From Allosalinactinospora lopnorensis (GTDB taxonomy: Bacteria > Actinomycetota > Actinomycetes > Streptosporangiales > Streptosporangiaceae), in assembly GCF_000981225.1 (NCBI RefSeq), contig NZ_LAJC01000007.1:50946-114945 (forward strand): 64,000 bases of DNA, given 5' to 3'. Below, in pieces: positions 29,500 through 39,793 of the stretch (within the stretch, counting starts at the first letter, position 1; the number at the start of each line of letters is the position of its first letter). Both the position numbers and the translations under genes were made by a program. The notes beneath the pieces were generated by a model. It searched no databases and was not told where the DNA came from. It saw only the letters and a program-made list of their open reading frames with translations.

Positions 29500-29946
29500 G
29501 TGAAGCTGATCATGACCCAGGAGGTCAGTGGCCTCGGTGCCCCGGGCGACGTCGTTGAGGTGCGCGACGGCTACGGTCGCAACTACCTGCTGCCCCGCGG
29601 GTTCGCCATCCGGTGGACGCGCGGCGGCCAGAAACAGATCGATCAGATCCGGCGCGCCCGCGACGCTCGTGACATCCGCAGCCTGGACGAGGCCAAGCAG
29701 ATCGCCAACCGGATCCATGGCCTGAACGTCAAGCTGACCCAGCGCGCCGGCACGGGTGGCCGGCTGTTCGGTTCCGTGACGGCGTCCGATGTCGCAGAGG
29801 CCGTCAAGGCCGCAGACGGCCCGGCGATCGACAAGCGCCGGGTGGAGATCCGTAACCCGATCAAGTCCGTGGGCGACCACAAGGTCGAGGTCCGCCTGCA
29901 TCCCGAGGTCTCGGCGACGATCTCGCTGGAGGTCGTCGGCGCGTAG
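29500..29946 (+). CDS. rplI: 50S ribosomal protein L9
   Basis: A 148-residue L9: [20 protein letters not shown] and [16 protein letters not shown] in the N-terminal rRNA-binding domain, a long helix, and the C-terminal domain with [16 protein letters not shown]. It starts at GTG with a GGGAGG site and closes the ribosomal operon ahead of a strong terminator. Confidence 0.96.
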   Translation: MKLIMTQEVSGLGAPGDVVEVRDGYGRNYLLPRGFAIRWTRGGQKQIDQIRRARDARDIRSLDEAKQIANRIHGLNVKLTQRAGTGGRLFGSVTASDVAEAVKAADGPAIDKRRVEIRNPIKSVGDHKVEVRLHPEVSATISLEVVGA

Positions 29947-29963
29947 TCCCGGTTTTCCAGAGC

Positions 29964-29998
29964 AGACGGGCCCGCCCCTGACAGGGGCGGGCCCGTCT
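29964..29998 (+). terminator. Terminator of the rpsF-rplI operon
   Basis: A 16-base-pair GC-rich stem (AGACGGGCCCGCCCCT and its complement) with a three-base loop, 18 bases after the rplI stop. No long T-run follows, common in actinobacteria. Confidence 0.82.
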
Positions 29999-30126
29999 GT
30001 ACTATTCGGGCGGCTACTGCGGTGTGTGGTGAGACACGCCCGATTACTTAGAGTCGTTCCTTTATTACTATTTGCAACTTATCTTTTCCAGTGGGACTGC
30101 TACTCCACCGGAAGGATGAGGCTGGT

Positions 30127-30921
30127 ATGTCCACGCATGATCGACCTGTGATGCCCGGATACATGAGCCGACGGACGATTCTCCGCGGAGCCGCTTTCGC
30201 AGCCGGCGGTGTGCTCCTGGGAAGCGCGATCGAGGTGGGGGGCGCGCAGACGGCCCTGGCCTCCTCCGAACCCCAGGTCTACGCCCGTGCTTACTGGGGA
30301 GCCAGGAGTCCCAGGAGGTCAGCACAGGTGCTCGGCAGCGGCCCCAGTTACATCGTTGTGCACCACACCTTCACCGCCAACACCAACGACCACTCCGTGA
30401 ACCACGCAACGGCGCTGTCGAGGGCGATCCAGAGGTACCACATGGACGTCAACGGCTGGGACGACATAGGCCAGCAGCTCACGATCAGCCGCGGCGGGCA
30501 CATCCTGGAGGGGCGCAACACCTCGCTGGCCTCCATCCGCAACGGTCAGCACGCTGTGGGGGCGCATACCGCCAACCACAACGGCCACACCGTCGGCATC
30601 GAGAACGAGGGCACCTACACCTGGGCGTCGCCGCCGCAGAGCCTGATGGACGCCCTCGTCAGCACCTGCGTCTGGCTGTGTTCGGCCTACGACCTCGACC
30701 CGGGGGCGGCCATTGTGGGACACCGCGACTTCAATCCGACGAACTGCCCCGGTGACCAGCTCTACTCGATGCTCCCGCAGCTGCGCAGGGATGTCAGTGC
30801 GCGACTCCGTTCGAGCCAGGCGGCCGAGCCCAAGAAGGAAGCCCCGGAGGAGCGGCCCACGTACCCTGATCTTCCGGAGAGGGAGCGGGAAACGGAGCAC
30901 TACCACGGGCCGGCGGCCTGA
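30127..30921 (+). CDS. Tat-exported N-acetylmuramoyl-L-alanine amidase
   Basis: A cell-wall amidase (Amidase_2/peptidoglycan-recognition fold). The start at 30127 places a twin-arginine signal (MSRRTILRGAAFAAGGVLLG) about 15 residues in, ending near ALASSEPQ. Predicted zinc ligands are the His of YIVVHHTFTA, and the His and Cys of VGHRDFNPTNCPG. The C-terminal ~35 residues are charged and Pro/Glu rich. It should cleave the amide bond between muramic acid and the stem peptide outside the cell. Confidence 0.88.
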   Translation: MSTHDRPVMPGYMSRRTILRGAAFAAGGVLLGSAIEVGGAQTALASSEPQVYARAYWGARSPRRSAQVLGSGPSYIVVHHTFTANTNDHSVNHATALSRAIQRYHMDVNGWDDIGQQLTISRGGHILEGRNTSLASIRNGQHAVGAHTANHNGHTVGIENEGTYTWASPPQSLMDALVSTCVWLCSAYDLDPGAAIVGHRDFNPTNCPGDQLYSMLPQLRRDVSARLRSSQAAEPKKEAPEERPTYPDLPERERETEHYHGPAA

Positions 30922-30929
30922 CGCGCGGT

Positions 30930-32281
30930 TCACGGGCGCGTGGCTCCCACGACGAGCCACGCGTTTCCGCGAGCGCGTAGTCCCAGTGTCAGGCCGCGCG
31001 CGGCGATCCAGACGGTGAACGCCAACCAGAGCCCCACCAGCCCGAAGTCCGATCCGTCAGGGGTCGTCCACAGTACGAGCAGGGCGCAGGGCAGGAAGGC
31101 CAGCATCGTCCACAGGCCGGCCCAGGCAAGGTAGCGCTGATCGCCGGCACCCATGAGAATGCCGTCGAGCACCATGACGATGCCGCTGAGCGGCTGCATG
31201 AGCGCCACCACGACCAGCGCCGACGAGATCAGGCCGGCCACCCGGGGGTCGGAGGTGAACGGGAGCGCGGCCCACGGCAGCACCGTGAACACCAGGACGG
31301 TGAACGCCAGGCCGATCATGACGCCCCACTCCGCCATCCGCCGGGTGGCCGCCCGGGTGCCGGGCACATCGGAGGCACCCAGGTAGCGGCCGATGATGGC
31401 CTGCCCGGCAATGGCTATGGCGTCCATCGCGAACACCAGCAGCGTCCACATCTGGAACGCGACCTGGTGCGCCGCGATCTCATGGTCCCCAAGGCGGGTG
31501 GCCACCGCCGTGGTCACCAGCGCCACGATCCGCATCGAGACGGTACGCAGGAACAACGCGAATCCGGCACCGGCCGCGGATCTCAGGCCGGCGATGCTCG
31601 GGGCAGGCGACACCCCGTGCCGCCGCGCCGACCGGCCGACCATGACCACGTAGACGGCAGCGCCGGCGGTCTGGGCGATGACCGTGGCCCAGGCCGATCC
31701 GCCGATTCCCATGTCCAGGACGAGAACGAGCGTTACGCACAGTGCGGCGTTGCCGATGTAGGAGGCAACGGCCACGGCGAGCGGGGTCTTGGCGTCCTGC
31801 AGGCCGCGCAGCACCCCGGTACCCGCCATGATGACGAGCAGGGCGGGAGTGCTCAGCAGGCTGATGCGCAGGTAGACGAGGGCCTGCGGTGCGACCTCGG
31901 GCGACGCGCCGAGAATGCTGATCAGCATGGTGCCAGCGGCCACCCTGCGAGGATCGCACCGATCCCGAGGAGGGCGGCCAGCCACAGCCCGTCGGTCCCG
32001 TTCCGCACACCCCCCGCGATGTCGCCCGCACCGTACTTCCGGGCCACCGCAGCGGTGGTGCCGTAGGCCAGGAAGATGCAGACGGCCGCGAACGTCATCA
32101 GGAGCTGGCCGGCCACACCCAGCCCGCCGAGCGCCGCCGTGCCCAGGGTGCCTACGACAGCGGAGTCGGTCAGCAGGAACAGCGGTTCAGCGATGAGCGC
32201 GAAGAACGTGGGGATGGCGAGCCGGAAGATCTCGTGGTCATGGCCGTGCCGGAAGGGGGGCGCCGAGAGCAGAGGAGGCAT
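30930..32281 (-). CDS. MATE family efflux transporter (DinF-like), frameshifted
   Basis: A multidrug/toxin antiporter-type membrane protein with about 12 helices. The start at ATG 32281 gives MPPLLSAPPFRHGHDHEIFR then LAIPTFFALIAEPLFLLTDS, the MATE N-terminus. At the CCC run 31943-31945 (GGG on the coding strand) one base appears lost: GIGAILAG changes frame to VAAGTMLISILGASPEVAPQ and continues to 30930. Corrected length is about 450 residues. Substrates are unknown. Confidence 0.82.
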
Positions 32282-32608
32282 GATCTTGCTACGATATCGT
32301 ACAGAGGTTCGAATGAGGTGTGGGGTCCACAGTGCATCCACCAGGGTTGTGGATAACTTGTGGAAACCTGGGCGCAAACTTTCTTTCACCCACAGCCGGT
32401 GTACAACGTTTTTGCAGTTCAAGTCGGGTTTTTAGGGCTGTGTAGATAGTTATCCACAGGCGTTGTGCACAAGCTATCCGCAGAAACGGTGGATTCGTCC
32501 ACAAGATATCCGCAGTTCCATCCACAGGCTGCTTTGCACCATGGTCCGGGGAGTGGCGAGAATCCAACCCAGGGGGTGCTATGCAACCGTGTGTGCAGGG
32601 GGGAATCC
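32282..32608. promoter_or_regulatory. DnaA-box cluster upstream of dnaB
   Basis: An AT-richer spacer with two perfect DnaA boxes, TGTGGATAA at 32348-32356 and TTATCCACA at 32450-32458. Near-matches are at 32386-32394 (TCACCCACA), 32474-32482 (CTATCCGCA), 32495-32503 (TCGTCCACA), 32506-32514 (ATATCCGCA) and 32518-32526 (CCATCCACA). Most lie in the same orientation within 180 bases. It also carries the dnaB promoter. Confidence 0.7.
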
Positions 32609-35600
32609 GTGAGCGTTACTGAACGTCCGCCGGAAGAGGGCGGCTACGAACGCACACCTCCGCATGACATCATGGCCGAGCAGAGCGTCCTCGGCGGCAT
32701 GCTGCTGTCCAAAGAGGCGATCACCCAGGTTGTGGAGATCGTGCGGTCGGTCGATTTCTACCGGCCGGCGCACCAGACCGTTTTCGACGCCGTTGTCGAC
32801 CTCTTCTCCCGCGGCGAGCCGGTCGACGCCATCTCCGTCAACGCCGAGCTCACCAAGCGCGGCGAGATCACCCGCGTCGGCGGCGCCCCTTACCTACACA
32901 CCCTCACCGAGTCGATCCCCACCGCGGCCAACGCCGGATACTATGCCCGCATCGTCGCCGACCGGGCGGTGCTGCGCCGCCTTGTGGAGGCGGGAACCCG
33001 GATCGCCCAGATCGGCTATTCCGGCGACGGAGAAGTGGACGACCTCGTCGACCACGCCCAAGCCGAGATCTTCCGCGTCGCCGAGAAACGCACGGCCGAG
33101 GACTACCTCGCTCTGAGCGACATCATGCCGGGCGCCCTCGACGAGATCGAGGCCATCTCCGCGCACGACGGTTCCATGACCGGAGTCCCCACCGGCTTCA
33201 CCGACTTCGACCAGTTGTCCAACGGACTCCACCCCGGACAGATGGTGATCATCGCGGCCCGGCCGGCGGTGGGCAAAGCCCTGGCTCTCGATACGCCATT
33301 GCCGACCCCCAGTGGGTGGACGACGATGGGGGAGGTCAAGGTCGGCTCCGAACTGATCGCGGCCGATGGTTCGCCGACCAGGGTGGTCGCCACGAGTGAC
33401 GTGATGAACGACCGCCCGTGTTACGAGATCACCTTCGACGATGGAAGCAGGGTCGTCGCGGACGCCGAGCACCAGTGGCTGACCGATACTCGGGCTTCCC
33501 GGAAGTCCGCGCAGGCCGTGGCCGCCGACTATGAACGTTACCGCAACCAGCGGACGTTCCCCGAGGTTCGGACGACCCGGGAGATCGCGCGGACCTTACG
33601 GTGCGATACCGCCGACAAACGGCTGAACCACTCCGTTGTGAACGCCGATCCGCTGGAACTCTCCGACAGAGAGCTCACCGTACCTCCCTACTTCCTCGGC
33701 GCCTGGCTTGGCGATGGCCACTCGACCGCCGCGTGTATCACCACTGCCGATCCCGAACTGCTTCTGCATATCGAAGCCGAGGATCTGGTCACCAGGCCTG
33801 TGGGGTCGACGGAGACGACCTACGGGATCTTCCTGCCGGATGAGGGCCGTGAACCCTCGGGGCCTCGGGAGTGTGTGGTCTGCGGTAAGAGCTTCACGCC
33901 GAAACTTCCGCACGTGCGGGGTTGTGGACAATCGTGTGGAGGCGAAGCGCGTTTCGTGTCCGAGCCCGTCCCGCAAACGGCTTGTGTCGATTGCGGTCGC
34001 CCCCCCTTCGGGCAGTCGCGCTGTCGCGTCTGCGTCGATGACCACGGAAGTCTTCAGGGAATGCTCCGTGAGATCGGTGTGCTGGGCGATAAGCACATCC
34101 CTGCCGAGTACCTTCGGTCTTCCGTCACGCAGCGCAGGGCGCTCCTCGCGGGCCTCCTCGACACGGATGGGACGATCAACGCGAACGGATCCATCCGGTT
34201 CGCTGTGACGAATGAACGGCTGGCGCGGGACTTCCGCGAGCTGCTCCACGGCCTGGGCTACCGCTCGGGGATGTCGGCGAAGCGGGTAAAAGGACGTAGC
34301 GCACCATCTTCCATGCGCTACACGATCACCTTCGGATCGGAGGAAGACCTCTTCCGGCTGCACCGAAAGAAGTCGATCCACAAGGAGCGGAGTAGAGGCC
34401 GAAGCCATCGGAGGATCGGTTCCCGCTTCATCACGGCGGTGCGTCCCGTGAAGAGTGCCCCTGTTCGGTGCGTTCAGATCGACCATCCGAGTCATCTGTA
34501 CCTTGCCACCCGGTCGATGATCCCGACGCACAACTCCACCCTGGCCCTGGACTTCGCCCGGGCCGCTTCGATCAAGAACCAGCTGACCAGCGTCATCTTC
34601 AGTCTGGAGATGGGGCGCAACGAGATCGTCATGCGGCTGCTGTCGGCCGAGGCGCGGGTGCCGCTGCACACGATGCGGTCGGGGCTGATGACCGATGACG
34701 ACTGGGCGCGGCTGGCGCGCCGGATGGGGGAGGTCGCGAGCGCACCGTTGTTCATCGACGACTCCCCGAACATGTCGATGATGGAGATCCGAGCCAAGTG
34801 CCGGAGGCTGAAGCAGCAGCACGACCTCCAGCTCATCATCGTCGACTACCTGCAGCTGATGAGCGCGTCCGGCCGGGTCGAGAGCCGCCAGCAGGAGGTC
34901 TCCGAGATGTCTCGCTCCCTCAAGCTGCTCGCCAAGGAGCTGGACGTCCCCGTCATCGCGCTCTCCCAGCTCAACCGCGGTCCCGAGCAGAGGACGGACA
35001 AGAAGCCCCAGGTCAGCGATCTACGTGAATCGGGGTGTCTGACGGCGGAGACAGGTGTCCTCCGGGCCGACACCGGCACCGAGACCACCATGGGCGAGTT
35101 GTTCGCGAGCGGCGAGCGGAGCATCCCCGTGTGGTCGCTCGACGAGCGGCTGCGTCTTGTCCCGCGCACCATGACCCACGTCTTCTCCAGTGGGGCCAAG
35201 GAGACCTTCCGGCTGCGCCTGCGCTCCGGCCGCGAGGTGACCGCGTCGGCGAACCACCCCTTCTGCGGCTACGATGGCTGGAAGCCGCTAGAAGAACTCG
35301 CACCAGGTGACCGGATCGCGGTCCCGCGGCATGTGCCCGCGCCGGAGAAGGTCACCACGTGGCCCGACTCCGAGGTGATCCTGCTCGCCCACCTCCTCGG
35401 CGACGGCTCGTCCGTGAAACGGCGGCCGATCCGCTATACGAGTGCCGACGAGGAGAACCTCGCGGCGGTCACCGAAGCGGCACGGCATTTCGGGATCACC
35501 GCCGTACGCGACGACTCCGGGACCGCACTGCGGCTGCTCGACCCCCACTGCCTCGCGCGCGGCGGGCGCAGCTCCGTCGCCGCGTGGCTCGACGGACTGG

Positions 35601-36483
35601 GGCTGCTCGGCCCGCCCGACTGCGAGAGGTTCGTGCCCGGCGACGTGTTCGCGTTCTCCCGACGGCAGGCGGCCCTGTTCCTGAGGCACCTGTGTCCGTG
35701 GGCGGATGCGTCCGATGGGACGCGGCGACCGGTCAGGCACGCGTCCACTACGCCTCCACCAGCCGGCGTCTCGTGGACGACGCAGCGCGCCTGCTCCTGC
35801 GCTTCAACGTGATGACCCGTGTCAGAACGGTCCGGAAAGGGCGGCACCGCGTTGGCTACCGCCTCCTCGTCCACGGCGCCGACAACCAGCAGCGGTTCCT
35901 GGAGGAGATCGGGGCCCGCGGGACGCGCGCCACCGGGGTCGAGCGGTGCCTGGCCGAGCTGCGCGGCGGGCAGGGCGGCACGCATCCCGACACCGCTCCC
36001 GTCCAGATGTGGGAACACGTGCGGCACACACTCACCGAGCGCGACACGGCGCATGGCGGGTCCGCGGCCACCGTGGAGACACGGTCCCGCGGGAGCGCGG
36101 TGCGGGAACGCGTTCCCGGCCGGGCGGGGCTCGGCCGCGTCGCCGAACTGCTCGACGACGCCGATATGGATATGCTCGCGACCAACGACGTCTTCTGGGA
36201 CGAGATCGCCGAGATCGAGCCGCTCGGCGTCCAAGAGGTCTTCGACGCGACCGTCCTGGAAAGCCACAACTTCGTCGCGAACGGGATAAGCGTCCACAAC
36301 TCGATCGAGCAGGACGCCGACATGGTCATCCTGCTCTACCGGGAGGACGTGCATGAGAAGGAGTCCCCGCGGGCCGGCGAGGCCGATCTGATCGTGGCCA
36401 AGCACCGCAACGGTCCCACCGCCACGGTGACCGTCGCGTTCCAGGGGCACTACAGCCGTTTTGTCGACATGGCGCCAGGGTGA
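32609..36483 (+). CDS. dnaB: Replicative DNA helicase DnaB with two inteins (frameshift in the second)
   Basis: The ring helicase of the replication fork. Start GTG 32609 follows GGGGGG and gives VSVTERPPEEGGYER, then PPHDIMAEQSVLGGMLLS. Extein 1 (residues 1-223) ends in the Walker A motif AARPAVGK; intein 1 interrupts it before Ser. Extein 2 (STLALDFARAAS to VSDLRESG, with VDYLQLM) carries Walker B; intein 2 then interrupts before SIEQDADMVILLYRED. The joined exteins are about 450 residues, the normal size. One base is missing near 35704-35711 in intein 2, splitting the frame; as drawn, no functional helicase could be made, so a sequence error is very likely. Confidence 0.92.
33278..34534 (+). 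other. DnaB intein 1: class 3 hallmarks with LAGLIDADG endonuclease
   Basis: A 419-residue intein in the P-loop (GK/S). It begins ALALDTPLPTPSGW, so its first residue is Ala rather than Cys/Ser. The class 3 WCT set is present: Trp in AEHQWLTDT, Cys in PVRCVQIDHPSHLYLA, and Thr in MIPTHN just before the Ser+1. The homing-endonuclease domain has two LAGLIDADG helices (FLGAWLGDG and LLAGLLDTDG). Between them, about 33871-34040, eight cysteines in CxxC-type pairs (CVVCGKSF, CGQSC, CVDCGRPP, CRVC) suggest two zinc modules. Self-splicing is inferred from intact motifs. Confidence 0.85.
35036..36300 (+). other. DnaB intein 2: class 1, at the cyanobacterial DnaB intein site
   Basis: About 422 residues once corrected. 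It starts with Cys (CLTAETGVLRADTG), has block B VTASANHPFCGYDGW, and ends VFDATVLESHNFVANGISVH plus Asn before Ser+1, a standard class 1 layout. The insertion point (RESG/SIEQ) is the same as that of the Synechocystis DnaB intein. LAGLIDADG-like helices are ILLAHLLGDG and, after the frameshift, the FLRHL region. One base is missing near 35704-35711. Confidence 0.85.
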
Positions 36484-36538
36484 TTCGTCCACGCGCTGTT
36501 CGGGCCGGAGCGTCGAAAAGCCCGTGCCGCGGCGTACA

Positions 36539-36585
36539 CACGTGAGGAGGGGCGTCCGCAGACCGCGGACGCCCCTCCTCACGTG
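36539..36585 (+). terminator. Terminator after dnaB
   Basis: A 21-base-pair stem around CGTGAGGAGGGGCGTCCGC with a five-base loop, about 55 bases past the dnaB stop. It may serve the opposing small gene as well. Confidence 0.82.
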
Positions 36586-36602
36586 GTGTCATATCGCTCT
36601 GT

Positions 36603-36845
36603 TCAAGAACTCCAGCGCGCCTCGGGGCGGGTCCGGCCATTCTGGTCGGTGACCAGGACCCAGCTCAGTGTCGGGCGGTCGGAGGACGGGGCGGCCTCCG
36701 GTGAGCGGCGTGGCTGCGGCATCGCGTCGTCCAGGGAACTGCGCACGCGGCCCGATGCGCGACGGATCGCGGACGGGCGGGAGCGGCTGGACGCCGCAGC
36801 GGAACGCTTGGTCTGCGATGCCGTGCCTCTCACCTTTCGAGTCAT
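36603..36845 (-). CDS. Small basic hypothetical protein
   Basis: An 80-residue frame starting ATG at 36845 after a GGGGG-containing leader. It is rich in Arg and Ser (MTRKVRGTASQTKRSAAASS) and ends in a less biased stretch, LSWVLVTDQNGRTRPEARW, which looks like a real protein segment. An AT-rich promoter-like stretch lies directly upstream. I do not recognise a family. It could be a small nucleic-acid-binding protein or a chance frame. Confidence 0.45.
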   Translation of the reverse strand: MTRKVRGTASQTKRSAAASSRSRPSAIRRASGRVRSSLDDAMPQPRRSPEAAPSSDRPTLSWVLVTDQNGRTRPEARWSS

Positions 36846-37325
36846 GGCAACCCCCGTTGTTCGTCTAGCAGAGAACCATAGTTAACCTTCCGTTCACCGT
36901 AAAGTCAATCTGGATTCGCCCGGCTGTGAGCGCTTCCTCTCCCGCATGCTGGGCGAACGCACACAAAAATCGCCCGCCTCCCGGCGAGCGCTGTGCGGGA
37001 CGGCGACCGCGGTCAGCCCGCTCCGATCGCCCGTCCTGCGTAGTCGGGGGCGGGCTCAGTGAGCGGCACCGATCCGGTCGGCGACCTCGCAGGGGAACGG
37101 GATGGCCCGGCGTTCCCGCTGATCGTGATCCTCAGCGTGGTCGTCCTGTCCCTGGTGCGCCGGCTCCGCGGGCACGAGGGCGCCGGAGCCGGGAGCGACC
37201 CGGCGGAAGAGCGCGCACCGAGGGCCGCAACCGACAGCGGCAGGCCCTGAGTACGCGGGCCGGCAGCCGTACGGGCCGCGTGGGGCCGCCCAGATCTCCG
37301 GACGACCCCACGCGTATACCCGGTA
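36846..37325. other. Spacer with no firm gene
   Basis: A 63-codon GTG frame at 37059-37250 (MSGTDPVGDLAGERDGPAFP, then one hydrophobic stretch LIVILSVVVLSLV) could encode a tiny membrane protein but has a weak ribosome-binding site. A nine-base-pair hairpin at 37277-37314 (CGCGTGGGG...CCCCACGCG) is probably the terminator of the PH-domain gene. Confidence 0.4.
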
Positions 37326-37841
37326 CTAGGAGTTGTCGGGGAAGATCAGCCCGACGACCTCAAGGTAGAGCTGTTCCGGGTAGGGAACGAAGTGGATTCT
37401 GCTGAGTGCCTGGTCCTGACCCGCTGACTCCATGATGAAAGTCCCGTAGCCAAGGAAGCGGCCGAGGATGGAACGCTCGAACCGCATGTCCGTGACCTTG
37501 CTGAGCGGCATCATGTTGACCTGGCGGGTGATCAGACCGGTCGTGAGGAGCAGTCGCGCCGAGGTGATGACGAAATAGTCCACCGACCACTCGGCCACAC
37601 GCCACACGAACCACACCAGGACCAGAAGCCACACCCACCAGATGACTGCCAGAGCCGCTGCGTTGCTGGCCAGCGCGGTGTTGCTCAGGAAGCCGGCGAA
37701 TATGAGGGCGCCGAGCACCGCTGAAACGGGGCCCATGAGCACAGCGGGATGCCGCCTGATGGTGACGACATCCTGCTCATGCGGCAGCAGGTAGCGATTG
37801 ACCGACGCAGGCGCCCGGTTTGTCGGTGCTACGAGCTTCAT
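37326..37841 (-). CDS. PH-domain (bPH2/DUF304-like) membrane protein
   Basis: A 171-residue protein with a short cytoplasmic start (RYLLPHEQDVVTIRRHP), two membrane helices (VSAVLGALIFAGFLSNTALA and LAVIWWVWLLVLVWFVWRV) and a bacterial PH-like domain (YFVITSARLLLTTGLITRQV, then MMPLSKVTDMRFERS). This is the bPH2 arrangement. Such proteins are membrane-bound with no firm function. It is a single gene with its own promoter region. Confidence 0.8.
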   Translation of the reverse strand: MKLVAPTNRAPASVNRYLLPHEQDVVTIRRHPAVLMGPVSAVLGALIFAGFLSNTALASNAAALAVIWWVWLLVLVWFVWRVAEWSVDYFVITSARLLLTTGLITRQVNMMPLSKVTDMRFERSILGRFLGYGTFIMESAGQDQALSRIHFVPYPEQLYLEVVGLIFPDNS

Positions 37842-38160
37842 AGCTGCACAGCCTTTACGGCATCAGAGCGTTGACGAAGCGGGAGAGGGATTCGGCGCCG
37901 GCCATGAGTCCTCCCAGGCCGGCCTCGATAACCCCTGCGGCGCTTTCGGGTTGTGTGAGTAGATAAAACGCTACGAAGCAATGAGGCATACCCCAGCCAT
38001 TTTTTCAGCTTCGCCATGACCGTCTCCCGAACGAATGCAGCTGACCCACCAACCCATGTTGATTGTTACACCGACCCTCACGCGCGTAAAGCCGGAGGCG
38101 CCCTCTCGGCGTGGCGTCCGATGAAATCGAGTGTGTGGTTCTGGTCACGCTCCGGAACGG
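37842..38160. other. Spacer, nothing recognised
   Basis: 319 bases between two minus-strand genes. An AT-rich tract around 37955-38070 may hold the promoter of the PH-domain gene. No coding frame is convincing. Confidence 0.4.
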
Positions 38161-38385
38161 TCAGCGGCGTTCCGCGAGAGCCATAGCGAGTACCTGCAGG
38201 TGCTGCCGTGCGATGCGTTCGACGAGGTCTGGTGTGGCCCGGCCGGTGACGTCCTGGGCGCCGTGCCGGGCGGCGTCCACGCATTTGGTCACGGTGGCAC
38301 GCGGGTGGACCTCGGCGAATTCGGTGCTCAGGCGGTCGATGAGGGCGGCGAACTCCCGGTGCGGGGTTTCGGTCTTCTCAGGCAT
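38161..38385 (-). CDS. Small three-helix-bundle-type actinobacterial protein
   Basis: A 74-residue protein from ATG 38385, which has GAGGAG a few bases upstream (an in-frame extension to 38472 lacks support). The pattern REFAALIDRLSTEFAEVHP, VTKCVDAARHGAQDVTG and PDLVERIARQHLQVLA fits a short all-helical family common in mycobacteria and streptomycetes that is annotated as a three-helix-bundle dimerisation domain. Function is unknown. Confidence 0.6.
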   Translation of the reverse strand: MPEKTETPHREFAALIDRLSTEFAEVHPRATVTKCVDAARHGAQDVTGRATPDLVERIARQHLQVLAMALAERR

Positions 38386-38808
38386 CTCACTCCTCGGGAG
38401 GGGAAGGGTGATTCGCTGGTGTTCCGTACCCGCGGCTGGACGCCGCGCGAGTGCTGGTGGGGACGGGGGCAAAGGGGTCGAGCTGTGCGGGGCCGCTTGC
38501 CGGTCGTAGCGGCGTCGCTGGGGCCGTCACCCCTGGTGAAACACCTGCCTCGTTTTCGGTTGGTCGGGGCGCCCGAATGTAGGGGCAGCCTCCAACTAGG
38601 ATCACCCTAATGTGTTACGTCTCTATCTCGATATGAATTCGTCTACTGCGGTCCGCGTCGTCCTCTGAGGGGCCGCGCAGGCTCTCGCGAGCCGGGGCGC
38701 GGTCGCATGCCCCTTCAGTTCCCCGATTTCGGACATCCATTCACGATGATCGGAAAAGATATTGAGACGGCGTTCGACCGTGACGGATCAGGAGCGGAAA
38801 ATTGCAGG

Positions 38809-39461
38809 TCAGAGACTTCCGTAGAGCCGGTCACCGGCATCACCGAGACCCGGGAGGATGAATCCGTGCTCGTCCAGCCGCTCATCGACGGCAGCGGTGA
38901 CGACGCGCAGCGTCGCGCCGTGATCGGCGTCCAGGGTTTCGGTCAGTTTCCTCTCGACCGCCTCCAGCCCCTCGGGCGCGGCCAGCAAGCAGATCGCGGT
39001 GATGTGGTCGGCCCCTCGGTCGACCAGCATCTTCAGCGCGGCGGCCAGCGTTCCGCCGGTGGCGAGCATCGGGTCGAGAACGTAGCACTGCCGACCGGAG
39101 AGGTTCCGCGGAAGGCGGTCGGCGTAGGTCGCGGGCTGCAGGGTGCGCTCATCGCGGGCCATGCCGAGGAAACCGACCTCGGCCGTCGGCAGCAGCCGGG
39201 TCATGCCGTCGAGCATCCCCAGGCCTGCGCGCAGGATCGGCACCACCAACGGGGTGGGGCGCGTTAGCTGGGCGCCTTTCGTGGCCATCAGCGGAGTCTC
39301 GACCGTGACATCGGCCACCCTTACATCGCGGGTGGCTCATAGGTGAGGAGGGTGACCAGCTCGTCGGTGAGTCGGCGGAACGTCGGGGAATCGGTGCGGG
39401 TGTCGCGCAGAGTCGTGAGCTTGTGTGCGACGAGCGGGTGGTCGACGATCAGGGTTTCCAT
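38809..39461 (-). CDS. upp: Uracil phosphoribosyltransferase, frameshifted
   Basis: Salvages uracil to UMP using PRPP. The start [20 protein letters not shown] is at 39461. The frame runs to LLTYE, then one base seems missing near 39335-39337 and the protein resumes as [20 protein letters not shown]. It continues with [14 protein letters not shown] and the PRPP-binding motif [17 protein letters not shown], ending [19 protein letters not shown]. Corrected length is about 217 residues, near normal. Sequence error is the likely reason for the break. Confidence 0.87.
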
Positions 39462-39793
39462 TGCATACTCCGGACGAGCTGGGAAAACGAGGGAGCCGGC
39501 GCCCGAGTCTAGCGGCGTGACCGGCCTGCCTCGGATGAGCGGCCAGGGACGAAACGAACGGCACCGGGAAGTGTTTCGGCTCTGCTTTAGGAGACGAATC
39601 GGAGTCAACTTCGCAATCGCGTTCTGTCCGGAACCTCGTTTCCGTTCTAATAGGACGTGTGAGCGCGGACTTCTATCACGGAGACAGCCCCGTTGGGGGA
39701 GGCCCTGTCGTTGGCGAGGGTGGTCGTTACGATGACGCCGTCACAGGCGATCTGCGATCCTGGCCGCATCAAGGCCAGCCGGGTGGGGTGACG
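39462..39793. other. Divergent promoter region, upp and TadA-associated gene
   Basis: 332 bases between divergent genes. An in-frame GTG at 39659 could lengthen the downstream gene but that stretch lacks protein character. No other element is recognised. Confidence 0.4.
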
